In this document: piece by piece, positions 1 through 7,264 of the stretch
Numbering within the stretch: position 1 is the stretch's first letter
Layout of the letters: the number at the start of each line of letters is the position of its first letter
NCBI RefSeq assembly: GCF_014699035.1
Contig: NZ_JACXAA010000007.1
Span: 186,001-250,000 of the forward strand
Source: Spirosoma validum
GTDB taxonomy: Bacteria > Bacteroidota > Bacteroidia > Cytophagales > Spirosomataceae
Direction: 5' to 3'
DNA: 64,000 nucleotides
The notes under the pieces: model-generated
Databases searched by the model: none
The model's input: only the letters and a program-made list of their open reading frames with translations
What the model was told of the DNA's origin: nothing
Position numbers and translations under genes: made by a program

Positions 1-25
1 ACGCTAGTCTACTTCATAGTCCTTT

Positions 26-937
26 TTAGCGATTATTGGCCAGCCAGGTTTCGGCTGGCTGTATAACCTTCTCTTGTAAAGAAGCAATTAGACTATTAAC
101 GTCGTTATAATGACAGGTTTTCAGCATCCAGGGATACGGCCTATAATCCTCAAACATGGAGAATTCGGTCTCCGAAGCCAAGCGCAAAGGTTGAATGGGT
201 AATGAAGGCAGGTGCGGTACAATAGCCATTAACTCTTGTGGTATACTTTTGGCATCGGTAATGTCAGCGATGACAAACTTGGCCATGTGCGCCAGCGTGG
301 AAACTGTTTCGGTCAGGTTGCGACTTTGCGGACCTTCGAAGTCAAAGAGGATGGGTAGATAGTTTTTCTGACGAAGAGCTTCCTTAATAGCGTCTAAAAC
401 ACCTTTACGTTCACCAGTGAATCGTCCCAGGATCAGAACAGCTTTTGACGTGATGGTATCAATAACGTTACGGATCTCTATATTACTCAACATCAGGTAA
501 ATAAATTGAGCGACCTGGATGTTATCGACTGTGATCACTGCTTCACGGGAAGGGGTAATAATTAGATTTGACTGTTCTCTTGGCTTTCCTTTCAAGCCCC
601 AGACTGCGAGACCATATATCTTGCAGCCTGTCAGAATAGCCCCCTCTATTCTGGTATTGGCGAAAAGTGTACTTTTTAGATTAGCCCCTGAGAGGTCGGC
701 ACCTTCAAAGTTAGTCTCATGAAAATTTGCCTCGTGGAGATTAACCCCACGAAGGTTAGCACCAGAAAAGTTAGTCCTATAGAAGTAACTACCCCGAAGG
801 TTTGCCCCGCTGAGGTCAGCTTCATGAAAGTCTGCTTCTCTTAAGTCAGGTGTAAGAACTTCAGAGTGCTCCTCCCTCCATTTATTCCAAACCTGACTTC
901 CCTGTTTCAGAATATCAACTAGTTTTTGATCGGCCAT
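26..937 (-). CDS. Pentapeptide-repeat protein with C-terminal TIR-like domain
   Basis: About 303 aa from the ATG at 937 (start MADQKLVDIL). A further in-frame ATG at 970 would add 11 residues; I prefer 937 because the decayed copy at 5586 aligns with that start. Residues about 34-110 are A(D/N)LXX-type pentapeptide repeats (ADLSGANLRG, GADLSGANLK), which form a right-handed beta-helix. Residues about 155-300 form an alpha/beta domain beginning AVLILGRFTGER and including FVIADIT, which resembles the TIR-like domains that follow pentapeptide repeats in other bacteria. No signal peptide, so probably cytoplasmic. It is divergent from the TIR gene at 1086. A sensor or effector role in defence or stress is inference only. 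Confidence 0.8.
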   Translation of the reverse strand: MADQKLVDILKQGSQVWNKWREEHSEVLTPDLREADFHEADLSGANLRGSYFYRTNFSGANLRGVNLHEANFHETNFEGADLSGANLKSTLFANTRIEGAILTGCKIYGLAVWGLKGKPREQSNLIITPSREAVITVDNIQVAQFIYLMLSNIEIRNVIDTITSKAVLILGRFTGERKGVLDAIKEALRQKNYLPILFDFEGPQSRNLTETVSTLAHMAKFVIADITDAKSIPQELMAIVPHLPSLPIQPLRLASETEFSMFEDYRPYPWMLKTCHYNDVNSLIASLQEKVIQPAETWLANNR

Positions 938-1085
938 GATTGTTGAAGTTAAGTGCTGATAATAAGCCAAAAGGTATAGCCAACTTCTATACCTTTGCCA
1001 TCTATTTTAGCAAACGGCAAGTTCGGCGTACAGAACGATTAACTATCTTGGCATCTGCGCTTTATAGAGAAACACCTTCCCCGCC

Positions 1086-1730
1086 ATGCCATCTAACTTG
1101 TTTGTGTCGTATAGTCATCTTGTGGCGCCGATTGTCAAGCTTCTTCGATTAAATAGTGAATTCGTCTTTCATGATGCAGACAGCATTCAACCGGGGGCGA
1201 GATGGCGTACTGAGATTCAGGAAGGTATACGAAAGGCGGATTTAGTTATCTTATTCTGGTGTGATCATTCCCGATGGTCTACCGAGGTGGCGGCTGAGTG
1301 GATTTTAGCAATCACACTTAATAAAAACATTGTTCCAGTACTACTAGATGATACACATTTGGTATCTGATTTATCTGAATTCCAGTGGCTTGATTTTCGT
1401 GGCTTTATCGTACACACATTCAGTATAGCAGCACCACCCAACTATAAAAATGAGAAAAAGACTAATAAGGTTAGTTGGTATTTCTGGTCTTTCTTTTTGC
1501 TGATAGTTATTGTGATTAATGGGTTTCTTTTTCACTCTAGCAGATATGGTGACTCTATTAAAGACACCTCTGTTCTTCAGGAACAACCTGCAAAAAATGA
1601 ACCAAGATACCCCTCCGACTCAGTTACAAGCCTAGACATTTCAATAACAGCCCACAGCCCCATACTTGATTCTGGTTACTATTCTTTTCTTAAGTGTCGT
1701 AATATTGATCTTGAGGTTTTTGCTGATTAA
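1086..1730 (+). CDS. TIR-domain membrane protein, probably frameshifted near its 3' end
   Basis: 214 aa. Residues 4-100 are a TIR domain: LFVSYSH at the N-terminus, the IQPGARWRTEI segment, and SRWSTEVAAEWILA containing the candidate NADase glutamate (E71). A transmembrane helix follows at about residues 128-148. The TIR fold binds or cleaves NAD+ in bacterial immunity proteins; whether this one does is inference. After about residue 190 the reading frame degenerates. Removing one C from the CCCC run at 1658-1661 would fuse it to a second hydrophobic segment and a basic tail ending at 1863. This suggests a disrupted protein of about 258 aa with two membrane spans. It is divergent from the pentapeptide gene. 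Confidence 0.75.
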   Translation: MPSNLFVSYSHLVAPIVKLLRLNSEFVFHDADSIQPGARWRTEIQEGIRKADLVILFWCDHSRWSTEVAAEWILAITLNKNIVPVLLDDTHLVSDLSEFQWLDFRGFIVHTFSIAAPPNYKNEKKTNKVSWYFWSFFLLIVIVINGFLFHSSRYGDSIKDTSVLQEQPAKNEPRYPSDSVTSLDISITAHSPILDSGYYSFLKCRNIDLEVFAD

Positions 1731-1863
1731 TAAGAAGTCGAAAAAACCTATGACCCCTACTTCTATGGACTCACCTGAAGTAAAACCACCTAGGTTTCAA
1801 TTTGGAAAAGCGGCAACAGTCCTCGAAGCCGAAATTCTACAACGTCTATCCTCACAGCAATAG
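1651..1863 (+). pseudogene. Out-of-frame 3' part of the TIR membrane gene
   Basis: In the +1 frame after the CCCC run at 1658-1661 the sequence reads YLILVTILFLSVVILILRFL, then LINKKSKKP and a hydrophilic tail ending LSSQQ before TAG at 1861. A membrane span followed by a stop-transfer cluster of lysines is what one expects as the end of the preceding TIR protein, and no convincing independent start exists (only a TTG at 1666). I read it as the frameshifted C-terminus. It could instead be a programmed frameshift or an assembly indel. Confidence 0.5.
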
Positions 1864-1925
1864 GCGTTACCTATTCTTGTACGCAATCTTACGTACATAT
1901 TCGCTATACAGATGCGGAATTAATT

Positions 1926-1954
1926 AAACAGCCCGCAATCATAACGGGCCGTTT
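1926..1954. terminator. Short hairpin between convergent genes
   Basis: GCCCG and CGGGC arms around a 9-nt loop, followed by GTTT on the plus strand. It lies between the ends of the TIR gene and the convergent gene at 1968, so it may serve both. The T-tract is weak. Confidence 0.4.
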
Positions 1955-1967
1955 GGTTAGTTGGAAG

Positions 1968-2322
1968 TTATTTCACGCGTAGTCTTGCTGTAACTAGACC
2001 ACTCCCTGGACTCCAAGTATAGGTGCCAATATTAGATTTAAGGGTTAAGCTTCCCTGGGTATCGCTATCAACTGTAAAGACAAGCGTATCTAGGCCTGTT
2101 TCTACAAACACCGTGAGCTCGGTTACTGTAGGGAATTCTCCTGCTTCAAAAAGGATCAATTTAGGACCCACTGCTGTTGTTACAACAGGCTGAGAGACCT
2201 GGGTGGTGCTCACTACTACACCCTCACCTATTACAAATTCTGCATCATGAGTGGGGGTAATGCTAAACCATGAGGTAGATTGGCCATAGGCAGCCGTGAT
2301 AATAATTTTTGTATGTTGCCAT
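1968..2322 (-). pseudogene. Small unknown protein with an N-terminal frameshift
   Basis: The intact in-frame part from a GTG at 2213 codes for 81 aa ending TARLRVK. The same frame stays open upstream to about 2320 with a natural-looking sequence (AAYGQSTSWFSITPTHDAEF) but no start codon. An ATG at 2322 gives MATYK and is one base out of frame; removing one A from the five-base run at 2306-2310 yields MATYKIIITAAYGQ continuing into the open frame. So either a single-base slip has broken a gene of about 118 aa, or a shorter version starts at the GTG. The protein looks beta-rich and matches no family I recognise. Confidence 0.5.
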
Positions 2323-2382
2323 TGTAGTCGGGTTTAAGTAAATGAGTTATCAGATTTACTACCTGTAAGTTATCTAACAAAC

Positions 2383-2406
2383 AAATACCCGTCCCAATGG
2401 GTATTT
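2383..2406 (-). terminator. Candidate terminator of the small-gene operon
   Basis: AAATACCC and GGGTATTT arms around an 8-nt loop, followed on the minus strand by TTTGTTTG. It lies about 150 bp downstream of the last gene of the minus-strand run (ends 2558). The remaining sequence between 2323 and 2557 shows no gene. Confidence 0.4.
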
Positions 2407-2557
2407 TCCCCTATTTATCAAACGGTTTCCCCTGCTAACAAAAAAGGCATTCAGTTGATGGAACCCTTTGCAAGAGTTTACTATACATGGCTATTCTGGC
2501 TACCTTAGCATTCAGTGTAAGTGATTGTGCCTTTCGAAGTGGAAAGGGAAATTACCT

Positions 2558-2770
2558 TTAATATTCAATAACAACCTGTTCAAGTTTTCTCTCAATCTCA
2601 GTATTCTCAGAGCTAAGAGAGATTTCTTCGGATTGTATACTAATATGGAATACAACTTGCGATATATCTAAATCAGGATATTTTTCTAAAATAATGTCAG
2701 TTAGTTTTTCTTTGATAGCCTCTTCGGCTTTACCGTAAAGAAATCCTTCAAATTCATTTTGGTCTAACAT
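2558..2770 (-). CDS. Small acidic hypothetical protein
   Basis: 70 aa starting MLDQNEFEGFLYGKAEEAIK. Charged and probably alpha/beta, with no signal peptide or membrane span. It overlaps the 3' end of the preceding coiled-coil gene by 17 bp and is the last member of a minus-strand run of overlapping small genes, which implies translational coupling. I do not recognise a family. The length, a good ATG and the tight overlap argue that it is real. Confidence 0.6.
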   Translation of the reverse strand: MLDQNEFEGFLYGKAEEAIKEKLTDIILEKYPDLDISQVVFHISIQSEEISLSSENTEIERKLEQVVIEY

Positions 2771-3308
2771 TTGATCTACTATTTTCAGATGGAATGTTTA
2801 ATCTGGTTTGCGTTATCGGCTTTATTGCTGGGGATGGGGCTAATGAGTTTAATTTATCAATATTTTGTTTTTGATTCTTCAACACCACTACCTCAGCGTT
2901 TAAAGACTGAACGCTTGTCTTTAAGTCTTCTATTTCTTTCTGGTCTTTTTGTGCTTCTACAAATTGCCACCCGGCTAATGCAAAACTAGCGATGCCAACA
3001 ACCGAAGCAATCCAGGTGGCCAGAAGACTCGACCTACTTGACTTAGCTGCTTTGGTTTCGGCAACCTCCGCCCTTTCCTCGGCAATCCTAGCCCGTTCGT
3101 TTGCTGCAACCAGTTCAGTCCGAACGCCTGTAAGTTCATTGTGTAACGGCGCTATGGCTTCAAGGATTGACTCGCTTATTGGTTTAATATCACCCAGGGG
3201 AGGTATATTGATCTTTGGATCGGACAGGCTACTATAATCAAAAGCCCGACTTAAATCTGGAAAGTTAAATCCAGACAAACCTTCTGGTCCTATCTTCTTT
3301 TTTGCCAT
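2754..3308 (-). CDS. Coiled-coil membrane protein of unknown function
   Basis: 184 aa from the ATG at 3308 (MAKKKIGPEGLSGFNF); an ATG at 3344 would add 12 residues that look less natural. The first 70 residues are proline- and acid-containing with no signal peptide. A coiled coil follows (ELVAANERARIAEERAEVAE), then one membrane span (ATWIASVVGIASFALAGW), then a second coiled coil (KDQKEIEDLKTSVQSLNAEV) and a low-complexity tail. This architecture fits an oligomeric inner-membrane anchor. It overlaps the next gene by 17 bp. Function unknown. Confidence 0.65.
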   Translation of the reverse strand: MAKKKIGPEGLSGFNFPDLSRAFDYSSLSDPKINIPPLGDIKPISESILEAIAPLHNELTGVRTELVAANERARIAEERAEVAETKAAKSSRSSLLATWIASVVGIASFALAGWQFVEAQKDQKEIEDLKTSVQSLNAEVVVLKNQKQNIDKLNSLAPSPAIKPITQTRLNIPSENSRSNVRPK

Positions 3309-3347
3309 TTTCCAAATATCGCCCGCCCGCCCTCCAATGGGCATTTT

Positions 3348-3596
3348 TTATATTCTCAAATCCATCAAATGCACCAGATACTTCTGGTAATGCTCTTCGG
3401 CCTGCTTCGTCGCCTGGTTGATTGAATGCCATTCCAGGTCCTGCGAGATGTGCATCAGCCGAAGTTGCACTTGCTCCAGGTCTTCAATCAGGTCCTCGAC
3501 TAGTCTTATCTCCCTTTCCAACTCCGCTCTACTTGCTTCCGAGACCCAATTGGCTTTTATTTCTCCCTCTTTCTTACCCGCCGAATCACCAGCCAA
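3348..3596 (-). CDS. Small helical hypothetical protein
   Basis: 82 aa, highly charged and predicted all-helical (ELEREIRLVEDLIEDLEQVQ), cytoplasmic. The start at 3596 overlaps the upstream membrane-protein gene by 40 bp, which is long; no better downstream start was seen. It is followed 3 bp or 39 bp later, depending on start choice, by the coiled-coil membrane gene. Likely part of the same complex or transcript. No family recognised. Confidence 0.55.
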   Translation of the reverse strand: MAGDSAGKKEGEIKANWVSEASRAELEREIRLVEDLIEDLEQVQLRLMHISQDLEWHSINQATKQAEEHYQKYLVHLMDLRI

Positions 3597-3745
3597 ATCA
3601 GCACACTGATCAACGTGATGACCATGGCAAAGGCCAATACGAATCCAATCAAACTACCCTTGTAGATTGTCCCGTAGTAGTCACCGGGCAGGGGTTCTTT
3701 CGTTGGTTGCTGTGTGTACATTGACAATAGATTTAGATCCGCCAC
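3557..3745 (-). CDS. Small single-span membrane protein
   Basis: 62 aa from a GTG start. One long hydrophobic helix (GFVLAFAMVITLISVLIWLV) is followed by a very basic end (IRRVRKREK), so the C-terminus should be cytoplasmic. The N-terminal 28 residues are polar. It lies 21 bp after the stop of the broken gene ending at 3767 and overlaps the next gene by 40 bp. Unknown function. Confidence 0.55.
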   Translation of the reverse strand: MADLNLLSMYTQQPTKEPLPGDYYGTIYKGSLIGFVLAFAMVITLISVLIWLVIRRVRKREK

Positions 3746-3766
3746 TTGTACTTTTTCGTTTATTAA

Positions 3767-4091
3767 TCACTTCCCCTCCTTCTCCCGGTTCTGCTTTAAA
3801 AACTCCCTGAACCCAGCAGCAAGGTCGTCAACACTTACCTTTTTTTGCCAATATGTTCATCGTCTGGATTAACACCGAACTTCAATTCAAACTTTTCTTC
3901 TAGTTCCTTTAGCAATTTCACGATCCCTGCCTTATTCTCCTATATTCGGTTACCCGGTCTATCATGTACTTATTCTCATAGTTTTGATCATGCAGTAGGG
4001 ACTCATTATGTAATTTATAGCTATTGGCTTTTCGTCCTTTTACGAGTAATACATACATTTCAATTTGAGCATCAGCCAAAGCTTTAATCAT
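3767..4091 (-). pseudogene. Frameshifted small gene in the minus-strand operon
   Basis: Three consecutive minus-strand segments in different frames read as one protein. The first is MIKALADAQIEMYVLLVKG to MIDRVTEYRR; then KAGIVKLLKELEEKFELKFG to HIGKK; then KVSVDDLAAGFREFLKQN to KEGK and a stop at 3767. The first frame change lies at about 3931-3946. The second coincides with a seven-base T run at 3840-3846, where one extra base would restore the frame. The ATG at 4091 overlaps the stop of the preceding gene as ATGA. Intact length would be about 108 aa, helical and charged. Family unknown. Confidence 0.6.
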
Positions 4092-4279
4092 TGCTTTACA
4101 ATGGTAAGAGTATCACATATATAACTCATTTGCTCATGCCGATTATCCACCCTTTCTGCCATGAAAATTTTCCAGCTAACTGTTGAGTTGGCATTTTCAT
4201 ACTATTCTTTTCCGGTGAGTTCGCCACTTTTCTTCAGTTCATATAGTTTCTCTAAGCTCGTTAATGTTACGTCTCGCAT
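4088..4279 (-). pseudogene. First gene of the small-gene operon, with an in-frame stop
   Basis: From the ATG at 4279 the frame reads MRDVTLTSLEKLYELKKSGE, then LTGKE, then TAG (4202-4204). It continues open as YENANSTVSWKIFMAERVDN to a TGA that overlaps the next ATG (ATGA at 4088-4091). The preserved 4-bp overlap and continuous protein-like sequence indicate a real gene of about 63 codons with one nonsense change. The N-terminal part loosely resembles a SHOCT-type short helical motif. Readthrough or an assembly error are alternatives. Confidence 0.5.
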
Positions 4280-4313
4280 GGCATGGTTTAGGGTTAATTA
4301 AAGGGAATTTTTG

Positions 4314-4694
4314 CTAATCGATTGATGAGCGAACAATTACATTCACCGATGTCATGGTTGGGTTGGCATCTTTTAACCGCTTCACAATGGTAACGAGGCC
4401 ACCGGGCTTGATCGTAGCGTGGATGTCTGCCTGCTCGGTACTAATGGGCTGGCCAGATTGATCAGAACCGACGAAGTCGGCATTGAACTTGCTATAGGTG
4501 AATGTTGAGGACGTATTCTTAATGCTAAACGAAACTATGTTAGCTCGATAGTCTCCATACAGCTTATCGGGTTCCGACCGGCTCCATTTGACGTTATTGA
4601 TAACCAGATCCTGCTTTGGGCTGCTGATGGGACTGGTATCAGAATCGCAACCAGCAAGTAGAAGAGTCAGGGCTATGTATGCATAGGATTTCAT
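4314..4694 (-). CDS. Small lipoprotein of unknown function
   Basis: 126 aa. A lipobox near residue 16 (LTLLLAGC) indicates a lipoprotein, probably outer-membrane linked. The rest looks like an immunoglobulin-like beta sandwich (IVSFSIKNTSSTFTYSKFNA) of the kind found in FxLYD/DUF-type secreted proteins. It is followed by the SHOCT-tailed secreted protein gene upstream on the same strand with 67 bp between. No specific role can be assigned. Confidence 0.7.
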   Translation of the reverse strand: MKSYAYIALTLLLAGCDSDTSPISSPKQDLVINNVKWSRSEPDKLYGDYRANIVSFSIKNTSSTFTYSKFNADFVGSDQSGQPISTEQADIHATIKPGGLVTIVKRLKDANPTMTSVNVIVRSSID

Positions 4695-4761
4695 AGCTAC
4701 TTCAAATGGGTTTAGGCTAAATTGACAACTCAGGCTCTGCTGTACATACTTATTGAATAAC

Positions 4762-5361
4762 CTACTGACTCAACAGCTTCTTTTTTTGCTGATTAAATTC
4801 ATCCTGCGTTAGTGCCCCCGCATCCAGTAGTTGTTTCAACTTAAGAAGCTCATCAGCCACGCTAATCGGTGCAGGATTTGCCTGATTCACGTTTTTACGA
4901 TACCTAACAGGTAGAATTATTTCGCTGGATTCCAGGGCATTTTCGACTTCAATCAGATAACGAACTAGCCCACCCGTACCCACAATAGCCGCTACGGTAA
5001 AACCGGATCGCTTTGTACCAATTGTTCCCATGTTTTTTACGATGACTCGTCGGTCAGCAAACGCGCTGGGCATGTACTTCTTTTTAACCTCGTCATCGTT
5101 CGAATACACGCCACCGATGCCACCGGGGCTTTCGTAGATAAAGGCAAATGCTTTATCGGGCATAGTCCCCCGTCCTATCTGCAACGTGTCACCTACTTTG
5201 ACAACCCAGCCTGAAGTGGTTTCGTAGCCGTACCTTAAATCATTAGCACTAGGTCGGCTGCCGTTCAAATCGACACGAGTGATAGGCGCAGTCCGATCCT
5301 GAGCGAACAAGCAGATTGATAAGAGCCAGAAGGATGTGGTTAAGTAAATTAATCGCTTCAT
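4762..5361 (-). CDS. Secreted protein with C-terminal SHOCT domain
   Basis: 199 aa with an N-terminal signal peptide (LTTSFWLLSICLFAQ, cleavage likely after AQ or nearby). The middle part (about 45-150) is a beta-rich domain with GDTLQIGRGTMPDKAFAFIY. The last 32 residues (ELLKLKQLLDAGALTQDEF followed by a basic end) are a clear SHOCT motif, a short helical oligomerisation domain. Same strand as the lipoprotein at 4314. Function unknown. Confidence 0.75.
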   Translation of the reverse strand: MKRLIYLTTSFWLLSICLFAQDRTAPITRVDLNGSRPSANDLRYGYETTSGWVVKVGDTLQIGRGTMPDKAFAFIYESPGGIGGVYSNDDEVKKKYMPSAFADRRVIVKNMGTIGTKRSGFTVAAIVGTGGLVRYLIEVENALESSEIILPVRYRKNVNQANPAPISVADELLKLKQLLDAGALTQDEFNQQKKKLLSQ

Positions 5362-5496
5362 GCTAATTGGTTCAATAGCTTTTGGTATTCTAATGCCACT
5401 TAGGAGTAAGCAGTTATGATCATGGTAAGCAGAGCGTTACGCTGATTGATACCAGTACTTGTTATATATGGAAACAAGGCCACCAGACTTATACAT

Positions 5497-5586
5497 GTCG
5501 GGTTTAATATCAGGACGCTCTTCCCTTCACGCATTTCAAACCTTACCTCCCTGCCGTAAAATATCAACTAGTTTCAAGCCGGCCAT
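5497..5586 (-). pseudogene. Remnant 5' end of a second pentapeptide-family gene
   Basis: The minus strand from 5586 reads MAGLKLVDILRQGGKV, stop, NA, stop, REERPDIKPD. This aligns with MADQKLVDILKQGSQVWNKW and REE of the intact gene at 26-937, with both tryptophan TGG codons replaced by TGA. Similarity also extends upstream of the start (AGTGCTTAA and neighbouring bases) to about 5635. The repeat region and C-terminal domain are absent. It is therefore a degraded, truncated duplicate. The remainder of 5362-5773 shows no other gene. Confidence 0.65.
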
Positions 5587-5773
5587 CGCTTTTAGAATTT
5601 AAGCACTGATGATCAGGCAAAAAGTACAATAAACCGCATGGACTGTATGCAACAATTTTAGGAATCGGTAAGGATTTTCGACAATCATCGACCGATTGAT
5701 AGCAAGAAATTCTGTTTTTTTTTGTTGTCCTTTCCGGTTTCCGAAACACTTAAAAGTGTTAGTGATCAAGCGT

Positions 5774-6187
5774 TTATAAACATTGATCCAGTTGCCAGTC
5801 TATGCTAAGCTGATGGATAGTTTGGCTCAGAATAGCCAAACTAGTGGGTTTGGAGATAAACCCATTTGCTCCTAAAGACAACGCCTGCTGACGGTCTTCT
5901 TCACTACGCGATGTGGTTAGAACCACAATCGGTATCTGCTCATAAGCGGAGTTGGCGCGAAGGGTCTGAAGTACTTCGAAACCATTCATAAACGGCATAT
6001 TTAGGTCCAGAATAATCAGGCAGGGATACGAGCTGGTTTGCTCAAGCAGGTTCAGCAAGGCTCTACCATTCGAAGCAAACTGAAGATGGCAATTTGGCGC
6101 GTTCTCCCGAAACGCTAACTGAATTAAATACAAGTCATCTTCATCGTCGTCAGCGATGAAAACACTTTGGGAAGGTGTATGAAGCAT
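5774..6187 (-). CDS. Single-domain (CheY-like) response regulator
   Basis: 137 aa, receiver domain only. Acidic pocket IADDDEDD near residues 11-18, phosphoacceptor D61 in LIILDLNMP, the conserved Thr in VVLTTS, and the Lys-Pro pair in GFISKP are all present, so it should be phosphorylatable. There is no output domain; such proteins pass phosphate or act by protein contact. It is divergently transcribed from a receiver-like protein lacking the phospho-Asp at 6285, with about 100 bp between. No kinase is adjacent. Confidence 0.9.
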   Translation of the reverse strand: MLHTPSQSVFIADDDEDDLYLIQLAFRENAPNCHLQFASNGRALLNLLEQTSSYPCLIILDLNMPFMNGFEVLQTLRANSAYEQIPIVVLTTSRSEEDRQQALSLGANGFISKPTSLAILSQTIHQLSIDWQLDQCL

Positions 6188-6284
6188 TGATGTAGCGTTA
6201 CGGTCATATAATAGGCAATATACTCAATTTCGCTAAACATTAATGCTCACTGTGAGTACTTACTTTTTGTACTCTTCAACGTTT

Positions 6285-6701
6285 ATGAATACTTCCGGAC
6301 AATGGGTAGCGATGCTAACCGAAGATGAAGATGATTATTTATTTTGGCAATATGGGTTTAAAGCCTGGGCAGCCCACTTCCGATTGGAATGGTTTGCCAC
6401 GGGGAACGCCTTTTTTGAGCGCCAAGCCTTACAACAAAACAGACCCGGCGCGCTGCTGCTGAATGGATTAATACCCTTGAGTGAAGAGCCCAACTGGTTA
6501 GCGAAGATTCTAAAGCACGTATGCTGCCAGGGACTGAATGTCATTATTCTGGCAGACCTGTTTCCAGATGATCAGCGCCAAATGTACATGTCGCTAGGCG
6601 CGGTCGAATGTATGATACTGCCCACTACTCAACGAGAACTAGAGCAGGCCGTTCGGAAAATAATCGCCTATACAAATTCGAACCTAACAGAGTTGGAATG
6701 A
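6285..6701 (+). CDS. Degenerate receiver (pseudo-response regulator)
   Basis: 138 aa from the ATG at 6285 (MNTSGQWVAM); an ATG at 6243 would add 14 residues. The acidic pocket is kept (LTEDEDD), but the phosphoacceptor position is Asn (N60 in ALLLNGLIPL), the switch Thr is Ala (IILADL) and the conserved Lys is lost (CMILPT). It should therefore not be phosphorylated in the usual way and may mimic or bind a receiver. Divergent partner of the intact receiver at 5774. No output domain. Confidence 0.7.
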   Translation: MNTSGQWVAMLTEDEDDYLFWQYGFKAWAAHFRLEWFATGNAFFERQALQQNRPGALLLNGLIPLSEEPNWLAKILKHVCCQGLNVIILADLFPDDQRQMYMSLGAVECMILPTTQRELEQAVRKIIAYTNSNLTELE

Positions 6702-6761
6702 GATAATGATTTGCCATTTGCGACCAAACCCGTCAATCATTAGGCGAGCATTGCTCAACCC

Positions 6762-7055
6762 TTACTCCTGTTTAAGCTGCAATCGGCTGGTAGCCTGAAC
6801 TTCATCTAAGCCGTTACCTGGCCAGGATGGAGACATGTGTTTACGCTTCTCCCTGCGTCCATGTCGTGCCCAGTAGACGAGTCTTGCTGCCAGTACTGCA
6901 ATAAGCATAGCCACTCCAAATAGCAAACAGGAAAACGAAAGAAGCAGGAAAGCGCCAGTCAATAAATCGGTTTGCTCGAACAAGCTACGGGGTGCAACGG
7001 GCAAAACAGGGTCGCCTATCCCCGGAATCAGGGTAGACTTGATAAAGGCGTTCAT
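6762..7055 (-). CDS. Small membrane protein of unknown function
   Basis: 97 aa from the ATG at 7055; a TTG at 7082 would add nine residues. One long hydrophobic region (LLTGAFLLLSFSCLLFGVAM and on) probably forms one or two membrane spans, followed by a basic stretch (ARHGRREKRKH) that would sit in the cytoplasm and a polar tail. No family recognised. It stands alone between the pseudo-receiver and sodC. Confidence 0.5.
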   Translation of the reverse strand: MNAFIKSTLIPGIGDPVLPVAPRSLFEQTDLLTGAFLLLSFSCLLFGVAMLIAVLAARLVYWARHGRREKRKHMSPSWPGNGLDEVQATSRLQLKQE

Positions 7056-7184
7056 AGGGGTTGTATCCGGTTGTAATGCCAAATTACTAACCTAGACGTT
7101 AGTTACCTAATTAAAATTAGCTTATTGATTGAAAGCACTATGCACTGGCATTCAGGATACGTAGCTAAGAGCGAAGCTTTATAG

Positions 7185-7212
7185 GCAAAAAAGCGCCCAT
7201 TCCTGAGCGCCT
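7185..7212 (-). terminator. Rho-independent terminator after sodC
   Basis: On the minus strand AGGCGCTC and GGGCGCTT can pair with two G-U pairs, followed by a T run (TTTTTT). It is located about 50 bp downstream of the sodC stop. Confidence 0.6.
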
Positions 7213-7264
7213 GATCGTTAAGCCAACCTGGCACAGATGTCTGTTGATAGGCTCTTTGTAATCT

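Noticed and set aside
2771-2989. Plus-strand ORF that looks like a two-span membrane protein
   Set aside because: It is antisense to the Lys/Glu-rich coiled coil of the minus-strand gene; complementing Lys and Glu codons yields Phe and Leu, so the hydrophobicity is an artefact.
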